Source: JAFDED01 sp964611635 (lineage in GTDB: Bacteria; Desulfobacterota; JAFDED01). From it: a DNA stretch of 56,055 nucleotides. The stretch spans positions 1 through 56,055 of the forward strand of contig CAZTAS010000003.1 in the NCBI GenBank assembly GCA_964611635.1, written 5' to 3'. This document shows positions 8,783-16,474 of this stretch, in pieces. The notes below the pieces were generated by a model. It worked only from the letters and a program-made list of their open reading frames with translations. It was not told where the DNA came from and did no database searches. Each line of letters opens with the position of its first letter. Position 1 is the stretch's first letter. A program made the translations under genes and the position numbers.

Positions 8783-8962
8783 TTACCAGTGTTTGGGACA
8801 AAAAACGTGGGCAGGATCTTGTTCTTTCACGTCTATTTCTCGGGCCTTTTTGATATAATTCTGCCAACGTTGGTACATAGGAAAGAGCTGTTTTATCAAC
8901 CCCTCTTCAAGGGACAATCCGGCCTTTTTCAACTCTTCTCCAAGCCGCTCTTCTGGATTCAT
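8783..8962 (-). CDS. Small GatC/AtzG-like protein (59 aa)
   Basis: Short helical protein encoded 58 bases upstream of the amidase on the same strand. It has an amphipathic N-terminal part (NPEERLGEELKKAGLSLEEG), a central helix, and a C-terminal DPAHVFCP segment. The last part resembles the conserved acidic-Pro-Ala-x-Phe ending of GatC and AtzG/DUF4089 proteins, which wrap around and stabilise amidase partners. ATG 8962 was chosen because GGAGG lies 6 bases upstream; an in-frame upstream ATG (8977) has no such site. Role as an amidase partner is inferred from size, ending and position. Confidence 0.6.
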   Translation of the reverse strand: MNPEERLGEELKKAGLSLEEGLIKQLFPMYQRWQNYIKKAREIDVKEQDPAHVFCPKHW

Positions 8963-9147
8963 GGCTTTCCTCCACAAGATAGTTTCAATGTTATTATTTA
9001 TTATGGCAATTCAACGCGAATCACTGTTTGCTATCCATTTTTCTTACATAAGTTCTCACAGGTCATGAGAAAATGCAAGAGTTAATAGGGATAGCACAGA
9101 GGGGATGCTTACCATGATTATATTTATGTCTTTATGCATTATTGAAA

Positions 9148-9693
9148 TCATTCATTGGAAGAAGCAAGGCTTGACATTTCCCGCAGCTTGTTATCCAGAA
9201 TTGCAAGATTCACAACGTCGTCCCGGTTGTACTGAAGCAGGAGCCGAAGCGCCTCCTCATCCCCCTGGGTCCGGTAGATCTCCCAGAGCCGCAAGGCATC
9301 TCTGCCGTCCATTCCCGCAGTCTGCCTGGGGATGCCCAGCACCTCTTCCACCCGCTTCAATCCCCCGCGCAATCCTTGCCGCCAGCAATCTAACATCAGA
9401 TCACAGTGCAGCCAGAGCATCGACACATCGAGGCCGGTTTTCAGGCGTATTACGGGAAGATCGAACCGGCTTCCATTATAAGTGCAAACCTTTTCCGCTG
9501 AGTCCAGTGCGCGGACCAGATTTGTGCGGTGGATCTCGTCGCCCACCAACTGGATCAATTCATCGGGCGGATAATATATTCCCACCACCGTAATCTCTCC
9601 TTGATAAGAGGTCTCGATGTCCAGGTATGCGGTACGTAATTTCTTTGTCAACACGCCAATATTTCTCCCCTTAAAAGAGGAAGGGAAAACCAT
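9148..9693 (-). CDS. MrfB/YprB-like DEDD exonuclease domain protein
   Basis: Single-domain 3'-5' exonuclease of the RNase-H-like YprB/MrfB group, 181 residues. The DEDD residues are visible: Asp25 and Glu27 in AYLDIET, Asp78 in YNGSRFDLP, and Y155-x3-D159 in YNRDDV, which makes it DEDDy-like. Bacillus MrfB is more than twice as long because of a TPR part; that part is missing here. It lies 79 bases downstream of the MrfA-like helicase on the same strand, as in the yprA-yprB pair, which acts in repair of mitomycin C-type damage. The start has no clear ribosome-binding site. Confidence 0.78.
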   Translation of the reverse strand: MVFPSSFKGRNIGVLTKKLRTAYLDIETSYQGEITVVGIYYPPDELIQLVGDEIHRTNLVRALDSAEKVCTYNGSRFDLPVIRLKTGLDVSMLWLHCDLMLDCWRQGLRGGLKRVEEVLGIPRQTAGMDGRDALRLWEIYRTQGDEEALRLLLQYNRDDVVNLAILDNKLREMSSLASSNE

Positions 9694-9772
9694 AAAAATC
9701 TTAGGAAAGAAATTTAGGAGATAAGCTTTTTAAATAAAAGCCTTCCTCGTTTTAATTATAGTGTCAGCTATC

Positions 9773-12709
9773 TCATATTCGCAAAAGCTCAAAAAGGTCC
9801 CAATCCATCGGTAGTCGAAGGACATTCCCGTCTTTTTGCCGGAAGAGGAGGTAGCCGTTTTTCAGGCCAAACTGGAACAGGTCTCGGGTGATTTCCACGT
9901 CCCGTCGGCAGTAGCTCTCCACAAGGTCCAGTCTTCCTTGTTTGAACCACTCAAGTGACTGAAGGCCATCAGCTTCTTTCTCCTCCCCAAGGGTCATACG
10001 GCTCAGGTGATCCAGGCTCAGCCGATATCCCAGGCGGTGCCTGACGTCTTGGAGGATGTCTAAGGTCCGAAGCGTGTTAAAATCAAAGTGGGTGTATCCT
10101 CTCAGTACATCATAGTCGAACCGAATCACATTGAAGCCCACCACAAGGTCCGCCCCCCGGAGCACTGCCAGCAACTCATCAACATCCGACTCAAAGTATG
10201 TTCGAAACCGCCCATTACACCAATGTGGCTCCTCACATCGCCCCGCATCGCCGGCGATCGTGCTGATATTCGCCTCGTAGGTCACCGCCAGGGCCAGGCC
10301 CATAAGGTGCGCATGGGACCATCCTCCCACCTCCTCCGCTGAGCGCTGAGTCTCCAGATCAACAAAAACGACCCTGGGCAGCGGGGGCTCGCCCGGCTCG
10401 TGCTCCTCCGTGTGCCTGGCCCGAACTTTCTCCTCGTCCGGTCTGCCTGGTGCTTCTATTGGAACCTTCCCAAGGAGGGATTCAAGGACAAATTGAGCTC
10501 CGGCTTTATCCAGGGGCTTGTTGCCTGATCCGCACTTGGGTGAATGGATGCAGGAAGGACACCCCACCTCGCAGGGACATTGATTGATAATCTTCAACGT
10601 GGCATCCATGAGCCTCTCATATACTTCAAATGCTCGCTCGGCCAGGCCAACGCCCCCAGGGTAGCCGTCATAAATAAAAATGGCACCTTTCCCCACCTGA
10701 GGATGGTGAGTATAGGAAATGCCGCCCACATCGTCACGATCGCACATGGCAAAGAGCGGGAAAATGCTTATAGCGGCATGCTCAAGGGCATGGATGGCGC
10801 CCATGAAGTGATGCTCACGCTTGAGTGCCATCTGCTGGATAGCAGGGTCGATCTCCATCCAGATCCCCACCGTTTCGAATACATTTGGGGGCAACTCCAA
10901 AGCATGGGTGGAGAGGAGCTCGCCGCCGGAGATTCGCCGTTTTTCAAACCCCACTACCCGTTCAGTGACCTTCAGGCGACCCTGCCGGAGCACGAAGTTA
11001 ACCACCGGCCGGCTTCGCATGATCTCCAGGATCTCGGTCTCCTTTTCGGAGAGAGCCCTGGTGTAATAGTTTTCGTGTGTAGGTTTGGCCCAGATGTCAT
11101 GGTGTTCCAGGTCAAGGCGCCTGATCCTGTACTGAGTGGCCCGGTGGAGGTAAATGGCGCCGGGGTGGCACTCGCTGAAGGCCCTTGGTCCATCGACGCT
11201 GCCAATAACTTTCTTGGTCCCTTCCTCAAAAATGGTGAACGCCTCGCCCACGGTGCGGATGTTCACGTTACGGTGAGGCCGGCGCTGGGTGCAGATCCAT
11301 CGACGGCCATCAGCGTCCTGGAGCAGTGTCCCATCGCGAGCGCATACATCCAGAGCATCAGCGCAATGGTGAATATCGAACTCGCACTCGTTCGATCTCA
11401 GAGGCAGTTCCGCGGCGGCACAGGGAAGATGGGCCCGCAGTACCTCGCGGTTTTGAGGGTCCACTACCGCCGCCTCGAAAGACCTGTCAAAAAAGTCCGA
11501 TGGATACCGCATGAAATATTGATCCAGCGCATCAGGCCCGGCGGTGAGAATAATTATGGACTCCCTGTCCGAACGGCCCACACGCCCCCCTCTCTGCCAG
11601 GTGTTGGTCACGGTACCGGGATAGCCCACCAGAATGCACACGTCCAGGCCGCCGATGTCGATACCCATCTCAAGGGCGCTGGTGGAGATCACGCCTTGCA
11701 GCTCCCCCGAAGCCAACCTGGATTCGATCTCCCGCCGCTCCTCGGGCAGAAATCCCGCCCGGTAAGAGCTGATCCTGTGGCGCAGGTCGGGATCCTCGTC
11801 CATTGCCCAGGTGTGGATCAACTCCGTGATCTTCCGGGCCCTCGTGAAAACGATTGTCTTTAACCCCGCCTTTATGGACATCCTGAACAACTTAACCGCC
11901 ACTGTACTGGGGCTCAACGTCGGGTTGAGGAAAAGGAAGTGGCGCCCGGCCTCCGGAGCGCCGTTGTCGTCCACAACGGTGAAAGGCAGGCCCGTGAGGC
12001 GATGGGCAAGCTCTCCCGGGTTTTCGATGGTGGCGGAACAGGCGATGAATCCGGGATCAGATCCATAATGGCGGCATACCCGCCGAAGCCGGCGCATGAC
12101 CTGGACTATGTGGGAGCCAAAAATACCCCGGTAGGTGTGCATCTCGTCCATCACAACAAAACGAAGCATTTTCCAGAAATCTTCCCACTGGTCATGGTAT
12201 GGCAGCAGCCCCAGGTGGAGCATGTCCGGGTTTGTGATTAGGATGTGAGGCGGATCCTGGCGTATCTTTTGGCGGCGGTAAGCCGTGGTATCGCCGTCGT
12301 AAATGGCCACCCGGACTTGCTGATTGCCAGGAAGAGAGGCACTGAACTCCTCGATGGCTTTTCTCTGATCATGGCCCAGTGCCTTCAGGGGGAAAAGGTA
12401 CAGGGCTTTCGTGCCGGGGTCTTCCAGCACGGCGTTGAAGACCGGCAGGTTATATGTGAGGCTTTTGCCACTTGCCGTTGCTGTGGCCACGGCCACGTTC
12501 TCTCCCTTTGCCACCAGATCCCAGGCCAAGGCCTGATGTAGATAGAGCCCCTTGATTCCAATGTAAGAAAGAGCCGTCACCAGGTGGTGGGGCAAGGGTG
12601 TTGCCGGGTCGGCGAAACGTGTCGCCCGGGCGGGGATCACCTCATGATGGGCCCACTGCCCCTGAAAGTATGGCTCTGCCTGCAGGCGTTGAATAAAGTC
12701 GCGTATCAT
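9773..12709 (-). CDS. MrfA/YprA-like helicase (DUF1998) fused to a C-terminal exonuclease domain
   Basis: Superfamily 2 helicase with an extra nuclease domain, 978 residues. Residues 1-450 form the helicase core: Walker A ATASGKS (77-83), Walker B DEMH (188-191, in place of DEAH/DEVH), SATIEN motif III, and the GRVGRSDRES motif VI. The DUF1998/MrfA zinc site follows near residue 735 as CPCEVGCPSC...CGSGN. After a charged linker (about 755-778) a DEDDy exonuclease-like domain begins with VFVDLET (about 780), continues with VGFNVIRFDYDVL and ends with YCRRDVE. Known MrfA proteins end after the DUF1998 part, so the fusion is notable. The MrfB-like exonuclease is encoded separately downstream. 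The likely role is repair of bulky or cross-linked DNA damage. Confidence 0.9.
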   Translation of the reverse strand: MIRDFIQRLQAEPYFQGQWAHHEVIPARATRFADPATPLPHHLVTALSYIGIKGLYLHQALAWDLVAKGENVAVATATASGKSLTYNLPVFNAVLEDPGTKALYLFPLKALGHDQRKAIEEFSASLPGNQQVRVAIYDGDTTAYRRQKIRQDPPHILITNPDMLHLGLLPYHDQWEDFWKMLRFVVMDEMHTYRGIFGSHIVQVMRRLRRVCRHYGSDPGFIACSATIENPGELAHRLTGLPFTVVDDNGAPEAGRHFLFLNPTLSPSTVAVKLFRMSIKAGLKTIVFTRARKITELIHTWAMDEDPDLRHRISSYRAGFLPEERREIESRLASGELQGVISTSALEMGIDIGGLDVCILVGYPGTVTNTWQRGGRVGRSDRESIIILTAGPDALDQYFMRYPSDFFDRSFEAAVVDPQNREVLRAHLPCAAAELPLRSNECEFDIHHCADALDVCARDGTLLQDADGRRWICTQRRPHRNVNIRTVGEAFTIFEEGTKKVIGSVDGPRAFSECHPGAIYLHRATQYRIRRLDLEHHDIWAKPTHENYYTRALSEKETEILEIMRSRPVVNFVLRQGRLKVTERVVGFEKRRISGGELLSTHALELPPNVFETVGIWMEIDPAIQQMALKREHHFMGAIHALEHAAISIFPLFAMCDRDDVGGISYTHHPQVGKGAIFIYDGYPGGVGLAERAFEVYERLMDATLKIINQCPCEVGCPSCIHSPKCGSGNKPLDKAGAQFVLESLLGKVPIEAPGRPDEEKVRARHTEEHEPGEPPLPRVVFVDLETQRSAEEVGGWSHAHLMGLALAVTYEANISTIAGDAGRCEEPHWCNGRFRTYFESDVDELLAVLRGADLVVGFNVIRFDYDVLRGYTHFDFNTLRTLDILQDVRHRLGYRLSLDHLSRMTLGEEKEADGLQSLEWFKQGRLDLVESYCRRDVEITRDLFQFGLKNGYLLFRQKDGNVLRLPMDWDLFELLRI

Positions 12710-12732
12710 CAGTAAATATCGTAAGGAATAAA

Positions 12733-12835
12733 AGGAGGAAAATCAAATGAAAATTCTCTTTTGATCTGCGGGCAACTTTTAATAAAAAAGGGGGAACCTT
12801 TGTTGTAAAAGGGTTGTTCTCCAGATACTCTTTTT
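12733..12835 (+). promoter_or_regulatory. Possible leader peptide and attenuator-like hairpin upstream of ilvC
   Basis: A full AGGAGG (12733-12738) is followed after 8 bases by ATG and a five-codon frame, Met-Lys-Ile-Leu-Phe-stop (12747-12764). Then comes an imperfect hairpin (12790-12822; inner 5 bp CCTTT/AAAGG, outer 6 bp) and a T-tract at 12830-12835. This order, with Ile and Leu codons ahead of a branched-chain biosynthesis gene, resembles an attenuator. The peptide is very short and a later promoter also serves ilvC, so it may instead be a gene remnant. Confidence 0.35.
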
Positions 12836-12937
12836 AAAATTTTCAACTTTTTCTCCTTCTTATACAGGGGAGAAATGGTTGGGGATTGGGGGAATTCGTT
12901 TCTTAAAGTTTTTAATTGTCATGAGGCATTCTTGCGC

Positions 12938-12966
12938 TTGACAGTGGTGGGTACTTTCATTAAATT
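12938..12966 (+). promoter_or_regulatory. Sigma-70 type promoter of ilvC
   Basis: TTGACA (12938-12943) and TAAATT (12961-12966) are separated by 17 bases, close to the consensus. The start of transcription would fall near 12973, giving a leader of about 60 bases before the ilvC ribosome-binding site (GGGAGG). The rest of the 12710-13031 spacer holds only the leader-like element described separately. Confidence 0.6.
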
Positions 12967-13031
12967 GATAATCCTGCAAGAGAAAATCACAATAATACGA
13001 TTAACATCTTTATCGAGAAAGGGAGGATCTT

Positions 13032-14033
13032 ATGGCCAAGATGTACTATGACAATGACGCGGACCTGGATGTTCTGAAAAACCGGACCATCGCCGTTATC
13101 GGCTACGGGAGCCAGGGTCATGCCCAGGCACAAAACCTCCATGACAGTGGCCTCGACGTGGTGGTGGGCCTGCACAAGGAGAGCCGCCGATGGTCCCAGG
13201 TCCAACGCGATGGCCTGGCAGTGGCCACCGTCTCAGAAGCGGCCCAGAAGGCGAATCTGGTGCAAATCTTGACGCCCGATGACACACAGTCGAGGATTTA
13301 CAGGGAGCAGATCGCTCCCCACATGGATCCTGGAAAAGTGCTGATGTTCTCGCACGGGTTCAACATCCATTTCGGCCAGATTGTTCCACTTCCTGAAATA
13401 GATGTGGTCATGATAGCCCCCAAAAGCCCCGGGCATCTCATGCGCAGACAGTTCCAGGAGGGTAAGGGTGTGCCGGCCCTCCTAGCCATCCATCAGGATG
13501 CCAGCGGCCAGGCGCGCGACATCGCCCTTGCATATGCCAAGGGCATCGGTTCCACACGGGCAGGCGTTATCGAGACCACCTTTGCCGAAGAGACCGAGAC
13601 GGACCTGTTCGGGGAGCAGTGTATCCTTTGCGGCGGCATCACAGAACTTATCAGGGCCGGATTCGACACTCTAGTGGAGGCGGGTTATCAGCCGGAGATC
13701 GCCTATTTTGAGTGCCTGCACGAGATGAAGCTCATCGTTGACCTCATCTACGAGGGAGGAATAAGCCGGATGCGTTACTCGATAAGCGACACAGCCGAGT
13801 ACGGTGATCTGACCAGAGGACGGCGGGTTATCGACGGCAGGGTCCGCCAAACTATGAAGGAAATCCTGGAAGATGTTCGTTCAGGCAAGTTCGCGCGGGA
13901 ATGGATACTGGAGAATCAGGCCGGCCGCCCGATGTACCGGGCCCGCCGCCAGCAGGACATGGATCACCTCATAGAGAAGGTCGGCCAGCAAGTGCGCGGA
14001 ATGATGAAATGGATCAGCAGGGATATCGAATAG
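13032..14033 (+). CDS. ilvC: Ketol-acid reductoisomerase (class I)
   Basis: Converts 2-acetolactate or 2-aceto-2-hydroxybutyrate to the dihydroxy acid in valine, leucine and isoleucine synthesis, using NAD(P)H and magnesium. The Rossmann motif GYGSQG is at 24-29, the cofactor-phosphate loop reads HKESRRW, and the metal/substrate segment AEETETDLFGEQ and a CLHEMKLIVDL helix are intact. At 333 residues it is a normal class I enzyme. The start follows GGGAGG at 6 bases. It stands alone: ilvB, ilvN and ilvD are not next to it, although the usual neighbours in many genomes are ilvBN. The cofactor loop (Glu-Ser-Arg-Arg) should bind the 2'-phosphate of NADPH, which is inference. Confidence 0.97.
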   Translation: MAKMYYDNDADLDVLKNRTIAVIGYGSQGHAQAQNLHDSGLDVVVGLHKESRRWSQVQRDGLAVATVSEAAQKANLVQILTPDDTQSRIYREQIAPHMDPGKVLMFSHGFNIHFGQIVPLPEIDVVMIAPKSPGHLMRRQFQEGKGVPALLAIHQDASGQARDIALAYAKGIGSTRAGVIETTFAEETETDLFGEQCILCGGITELIRAGFDTLVEAGYQPEIAYFECLHEMKLIVDLIYEGGISRMRYSISDTAEYGDLTRGRRVIDGRVRQTMKEILEDVRSGKFAREWILENQAGRPMYRARRQQDMDHLIEKVGQQVRGMMKWISRDIE

Positions 14034-14164
14034 CACTCTGGGCCGTGCCCGGGGATATGCTGCTTTGTGAGAGTGAAGGAGTCCCGCTGGAAAATCGTCT
14101 TGACAAACTTCACCTGCTCTGGTATCCAGAAAAAGTTTGCCAGACAAACTGTTAAGAAACATTG

Positions 14165-14201
14165 CCCAGGGGTGTGCACGTAATGAAACCACACCCTGGG
14201 G
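14165..14201 (+). terminator. Hairpin downstream of ilvC
   Basis: CCCAGGGGTGTG (14165-14176) and CACACCCTGGGG (14190-14201) pair over 11 bp with one bulged G and a 13-base loop. There is no T-tract, so it may be a stabilising or Rho-dependent 3' structure rather than a classic terminator. It lies between ilvC and the carboxyltransferase gene. Confidence 0.4.
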
Positions 14202-14315
14202 CTGGGAATGTTTGGATATCCCAATATTAGAGGGGTGCTATAGTTAAAATGAGCAATTTTTTTATGCTTACCCATTCAGAGCGCACCCCGTATGGTTTTA
14301 TCGAAGAGGATCGAG

Positions 14316-15878
14316 ATGGCAACAGAAAAAAGCATGGAAATACTGATTGATGAGCTTGAGAAACGCAGGGCAGAAGTACGGATGGCCGGCGGCCAGGAGC
14401 GTATCGACCGGCAGCATGCACTCGGGAAATTGACAGCCCGTGAACGCATTGAACAGATCCTTGATGCTGGCAGCTTTGCAGAGACGGACACCTTTGTCCA
14501 TCACCGCTGCACATTTTTCGGGATGGACAAGGTGAAGGCACCGGATGATGGCGTGGTGACGGGTTTCGGGAAGATCGATGGGCGTCCGGTTTTCATTTAC
14601 TCGCAGGACTTTACCGTGCTGGGAGGTTCACTTGGCGAGGCCCACTCCTCAAAGATTTGCAAGGTTATGGACCTAGCCGCCCGTGCCGGGGTGCCTCTTG
14701 TGGGTATCAACGACTCGGGAGGCGGCAGGATTCAGGAAGGTCTTGATGCAATGTATGGTTACGCCCGGATCTTTTACAGAAATACCATATATTCCGGGGT
14801 CATTCCGCAGCTTTCCGCGATCCTGGGGCCCTGTGCCGGTGGGGCCGTTTATTCACCGGCCATTACCGACTTTGTCTTCATGGCAGTGGGGATTGGCCGC
14901 ATGTTCCTCACTGGCCCCCACGTCATCCGGGAGGTAACCGGAGAGGAGATCAGTGATGAGGAGCTGGGGGGCGCACGGGTGCATAATTACGTCAGTGGTG
15001 TTGCCCACTTTTATGCCAAGTCCGAGAGCGAATGTTTTGACCAGATGCGGCGCTTACTGACCTTTCTTCCTTCCAACAATAAGGAAAAGCCACCCGTTTG
15101 CTACAGCGGGGATCCCGTGGATCGGAAGTGCGAGGCACTGCTCTCCATCGTGCCTGCTGACCCAAAGCGGCCTTACAACATCATTAAGGTCATCGAGGAA
15201 ATAGTGGACGACCACGACTTTTTCGAAGTCCATCGTAATTGGGCGCGCAACGCAGTGGTCGGGTTCGCCCGATTAAGAGGCTATCCCGTGGGTGTCATCG
15301 CCAACCAGCCAAACTGGCTGGCCGGAAGCCTGGACATCAACTGCTCGGACAAGATAGCCCGGTTTATCAGGTTCTGCGATTGCTTCAACATCCCATTATT
15401 TACTTTCGTAGACACACCCGCTTTTCTGCCGGGCAAGGATCAGGAGTTCGGGGGGATCATTCGTCACGGAGCCAAGGTTCTCTTTGCATATTCCGAGGCC
15501 ACGGTTCCAAAAATCACCGTGGTGGCGCGCAAGGGATACGGGGGTGGATATGTGGCCATGTGCCACAAGGAGCTCGGGGCAGACTCTGTGGTAGCTTGGC
15601 CCACCGCGGAGATTGCCATGATGGGAGCAGAAGGTGCGGCCAACATTGTCTTCCGGCGCGAGATCCAGGCCGCCGAGGACCCGGATAAAAAGCGGCAAGA
15701 GAAAATCATGGAATACCGCGAGCAATTCAGCAACCCTTATGTTTCCGGCCAGCGGGGCTACGTGGATGACATCATCAATCCGGCAGACACCCGGCTCCGC
15801 GTGATCCAAAGCCTGGAGATGTTGGTCAACAAGGAGGAAAAGCGTCCGCAAAAAAAGCATGGAAACATTCCGTTATAG
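14316..15878 (+). CDS. Acyl-CoA carboxylase carboxyltransferase subunit (PccB/MmdA family)
   Basis: Carboxyltransferase of the propionyl-CoA/methylmalonyl-CoA family, 520 residues, the length usual for PCC beta subunits and MmdA. It transfers CO2 between biotin and an acyl-CoA. Both crotonase-like halves are present: HALGKLTARERIE and the INDSGGGRIQEG oxyanion segment in the N-half, and the FVDTPAFLPGKDQE and KGYGGGYVAMCHKELGAD segments in the C-half. ATG 14316 follows AGAGGA by 7 bases. No biotin carboxylase, biotin carrier or membrane decarboxylase subunit is next to it, so carboxylase and decarboxylase roles cannot be separated here; those subunits must be encoded elsewhere. Confidence 0.92.
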   Translation: MATEKSMEILIDELEKRRAEVRMAGGQERIDRQHALGKLTARERIEQILDAGSFAETDTFVHHRCTFFGMDKVKAPDDGVVTGFGKIDGRPVFIYSQDFTVLGGSLGEAHSSKICKVMDLAARAGVPLVGINDSGGGRIQEGLDAMYGYARIFYRNTIYSGVIPQLSAILGPCAGGAVYSPAITDFVFMAVGIGRMFLTGPHVIREVTGEEISDEELGGARVHNYVSGVAHFYAKSESECFDQMRRLLTFLPSNNKEKPPVCYSGDPVDRKCEALLSIVPADPKRPYNIIKVIEEIVDDHDFFEVHRNWARNAVVGFARLRGYPVGVIANQPNWLAGSLDINCSDKIARFIRFCDCFNIPLFTFVDTPAFLPGKDQEFGGIIRHGAKVLFAYSEATVPKITVVARKGYGGGYVAMCHKELGADSVVAWPTAEIAMMGAEGAANIVFRREIQAAEDPDKKRQEKIMEYREQFSNPYVSGQRGYVDDIINPADTRLRVIQSLEMLVNKEEKRPQKKHGNIPL

Positions 15879-15944
15879 AGGGCGTGGCCCGGGTTTCTTA
15901 AATTATTGTGAACGTCTAAAGAAAATTGGCATTGCAAGTAACTA

Positions 15945-16048
15945 AGTACACGGTTTCATAAATACACTCATGTATAGTGTTTAAAAAATAAACATGTGAG
16001 AGCAGAATGTGAAAAAAATATGTTACCGAATTTATGAACCAGTGTACT
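15945..16048. repeat. MITE-like element with 19-bp imperfect terminal inverted repeats
   Basis: AGTACACGGTTTCATAAAT (15945-15963) is the imperfect inverse of the right arm at 16030-16048, differing by one inserted and one deleted base. The two arms enclose about 66 bases of AT-rich, non-coding DNA. Size, inverted ends and lack of coding suit a miniature inverted-repeat element or a large hairpin. Confidence 0.5.
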
Positions 16049-16066
16049 AAGTTGCAAGTAAACCTT

Positions 16067-16146
16067 AATGTCATTCCTGCGCAAGCAGGAATCCAGAAGG
16101 AATGTGGGTACTAAGCATGGATTCCCGCTTTCGCGGGAATGACAAT
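16067..16146. repeat. REP-like palindrome pair
   Basis: Two inverted copies of the common ATTCCTGC/ATTCCCGC palindrome face each other: one at 16068-16095 and one at 16117-16146 (GGATTCCCGCTTTCGCGGGA within it), separated by about 21 bases. Each forms its own hairpin and the pair forms a larger one. Such elements are scattered between genes in many proteobacteria; no coding sense. Confidence 0.7.
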
Positions 16147-16280
16147 ATTAATGAAGCAATGCAATGAGATTTCTTCACTACGGTTAATCCAATGTCATCT
16201 CATTTAAGACCTTCACTATGTATCGTATATAAATTCTTGCACCTGCGATGTGAAGATTTGTCTTTCACAAATAAAGAGAT

Positions 16281-16412
16281 TTTTGACAGGTTCATCTTGT
16301 TATCCTGTCTAACATTTTTTAAAAAGGATTTTTTGACAGGATTACAGGATATTAAAGCATAAACAGGATTATGAAAATTCGATTCATCCTGTTATCCTGT
16401 AAAATTTTTTAT
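16281..16412. repeat. Repeats built on ACAGGAT / ATCCTGT
   Basis: The octamers ACAGGATT, ATCCTGTC and ATCCTGTT recur in both orientations at least six times in this stretch, for example TTGTTATCCTGTC near 16298, GACAGGATTACAGGAT near 16335 and TCATCCTGTTATCCTGT near 16384. Several hairpins are possible. Together with the elements to the left it fills the 596-base spacer between two genes, in which no coding sequence is seen. Confidence 0.55.
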
Positions 16413-16474
16413 AGCTCACGAGGGATCACGCCAGTCCGGCATCAGCCAATGGATCTTGGATTTAGGGCAATAAA

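Noticed and set aside
7339..8962. gatCAB tRNA amidotransferase operon
   Set aside because: No gatB and a GatC-like protein of only 59 residues; a stand-alone amidase pair is the better reading.
10544..11863. 439-codon open frame on the plus strand opposite the MrfA-like helicase
   Set aside because: Long but antisense to an intact helicase with all motifs; the composition is that of a GC-rich antisense frame and no domain is seen.
12840..13031. T-box or other riboswitch before ilvC
   Set aside because: No T-box AGGGTGGNACCGCG motif or other known riboswitch core could be recognised.
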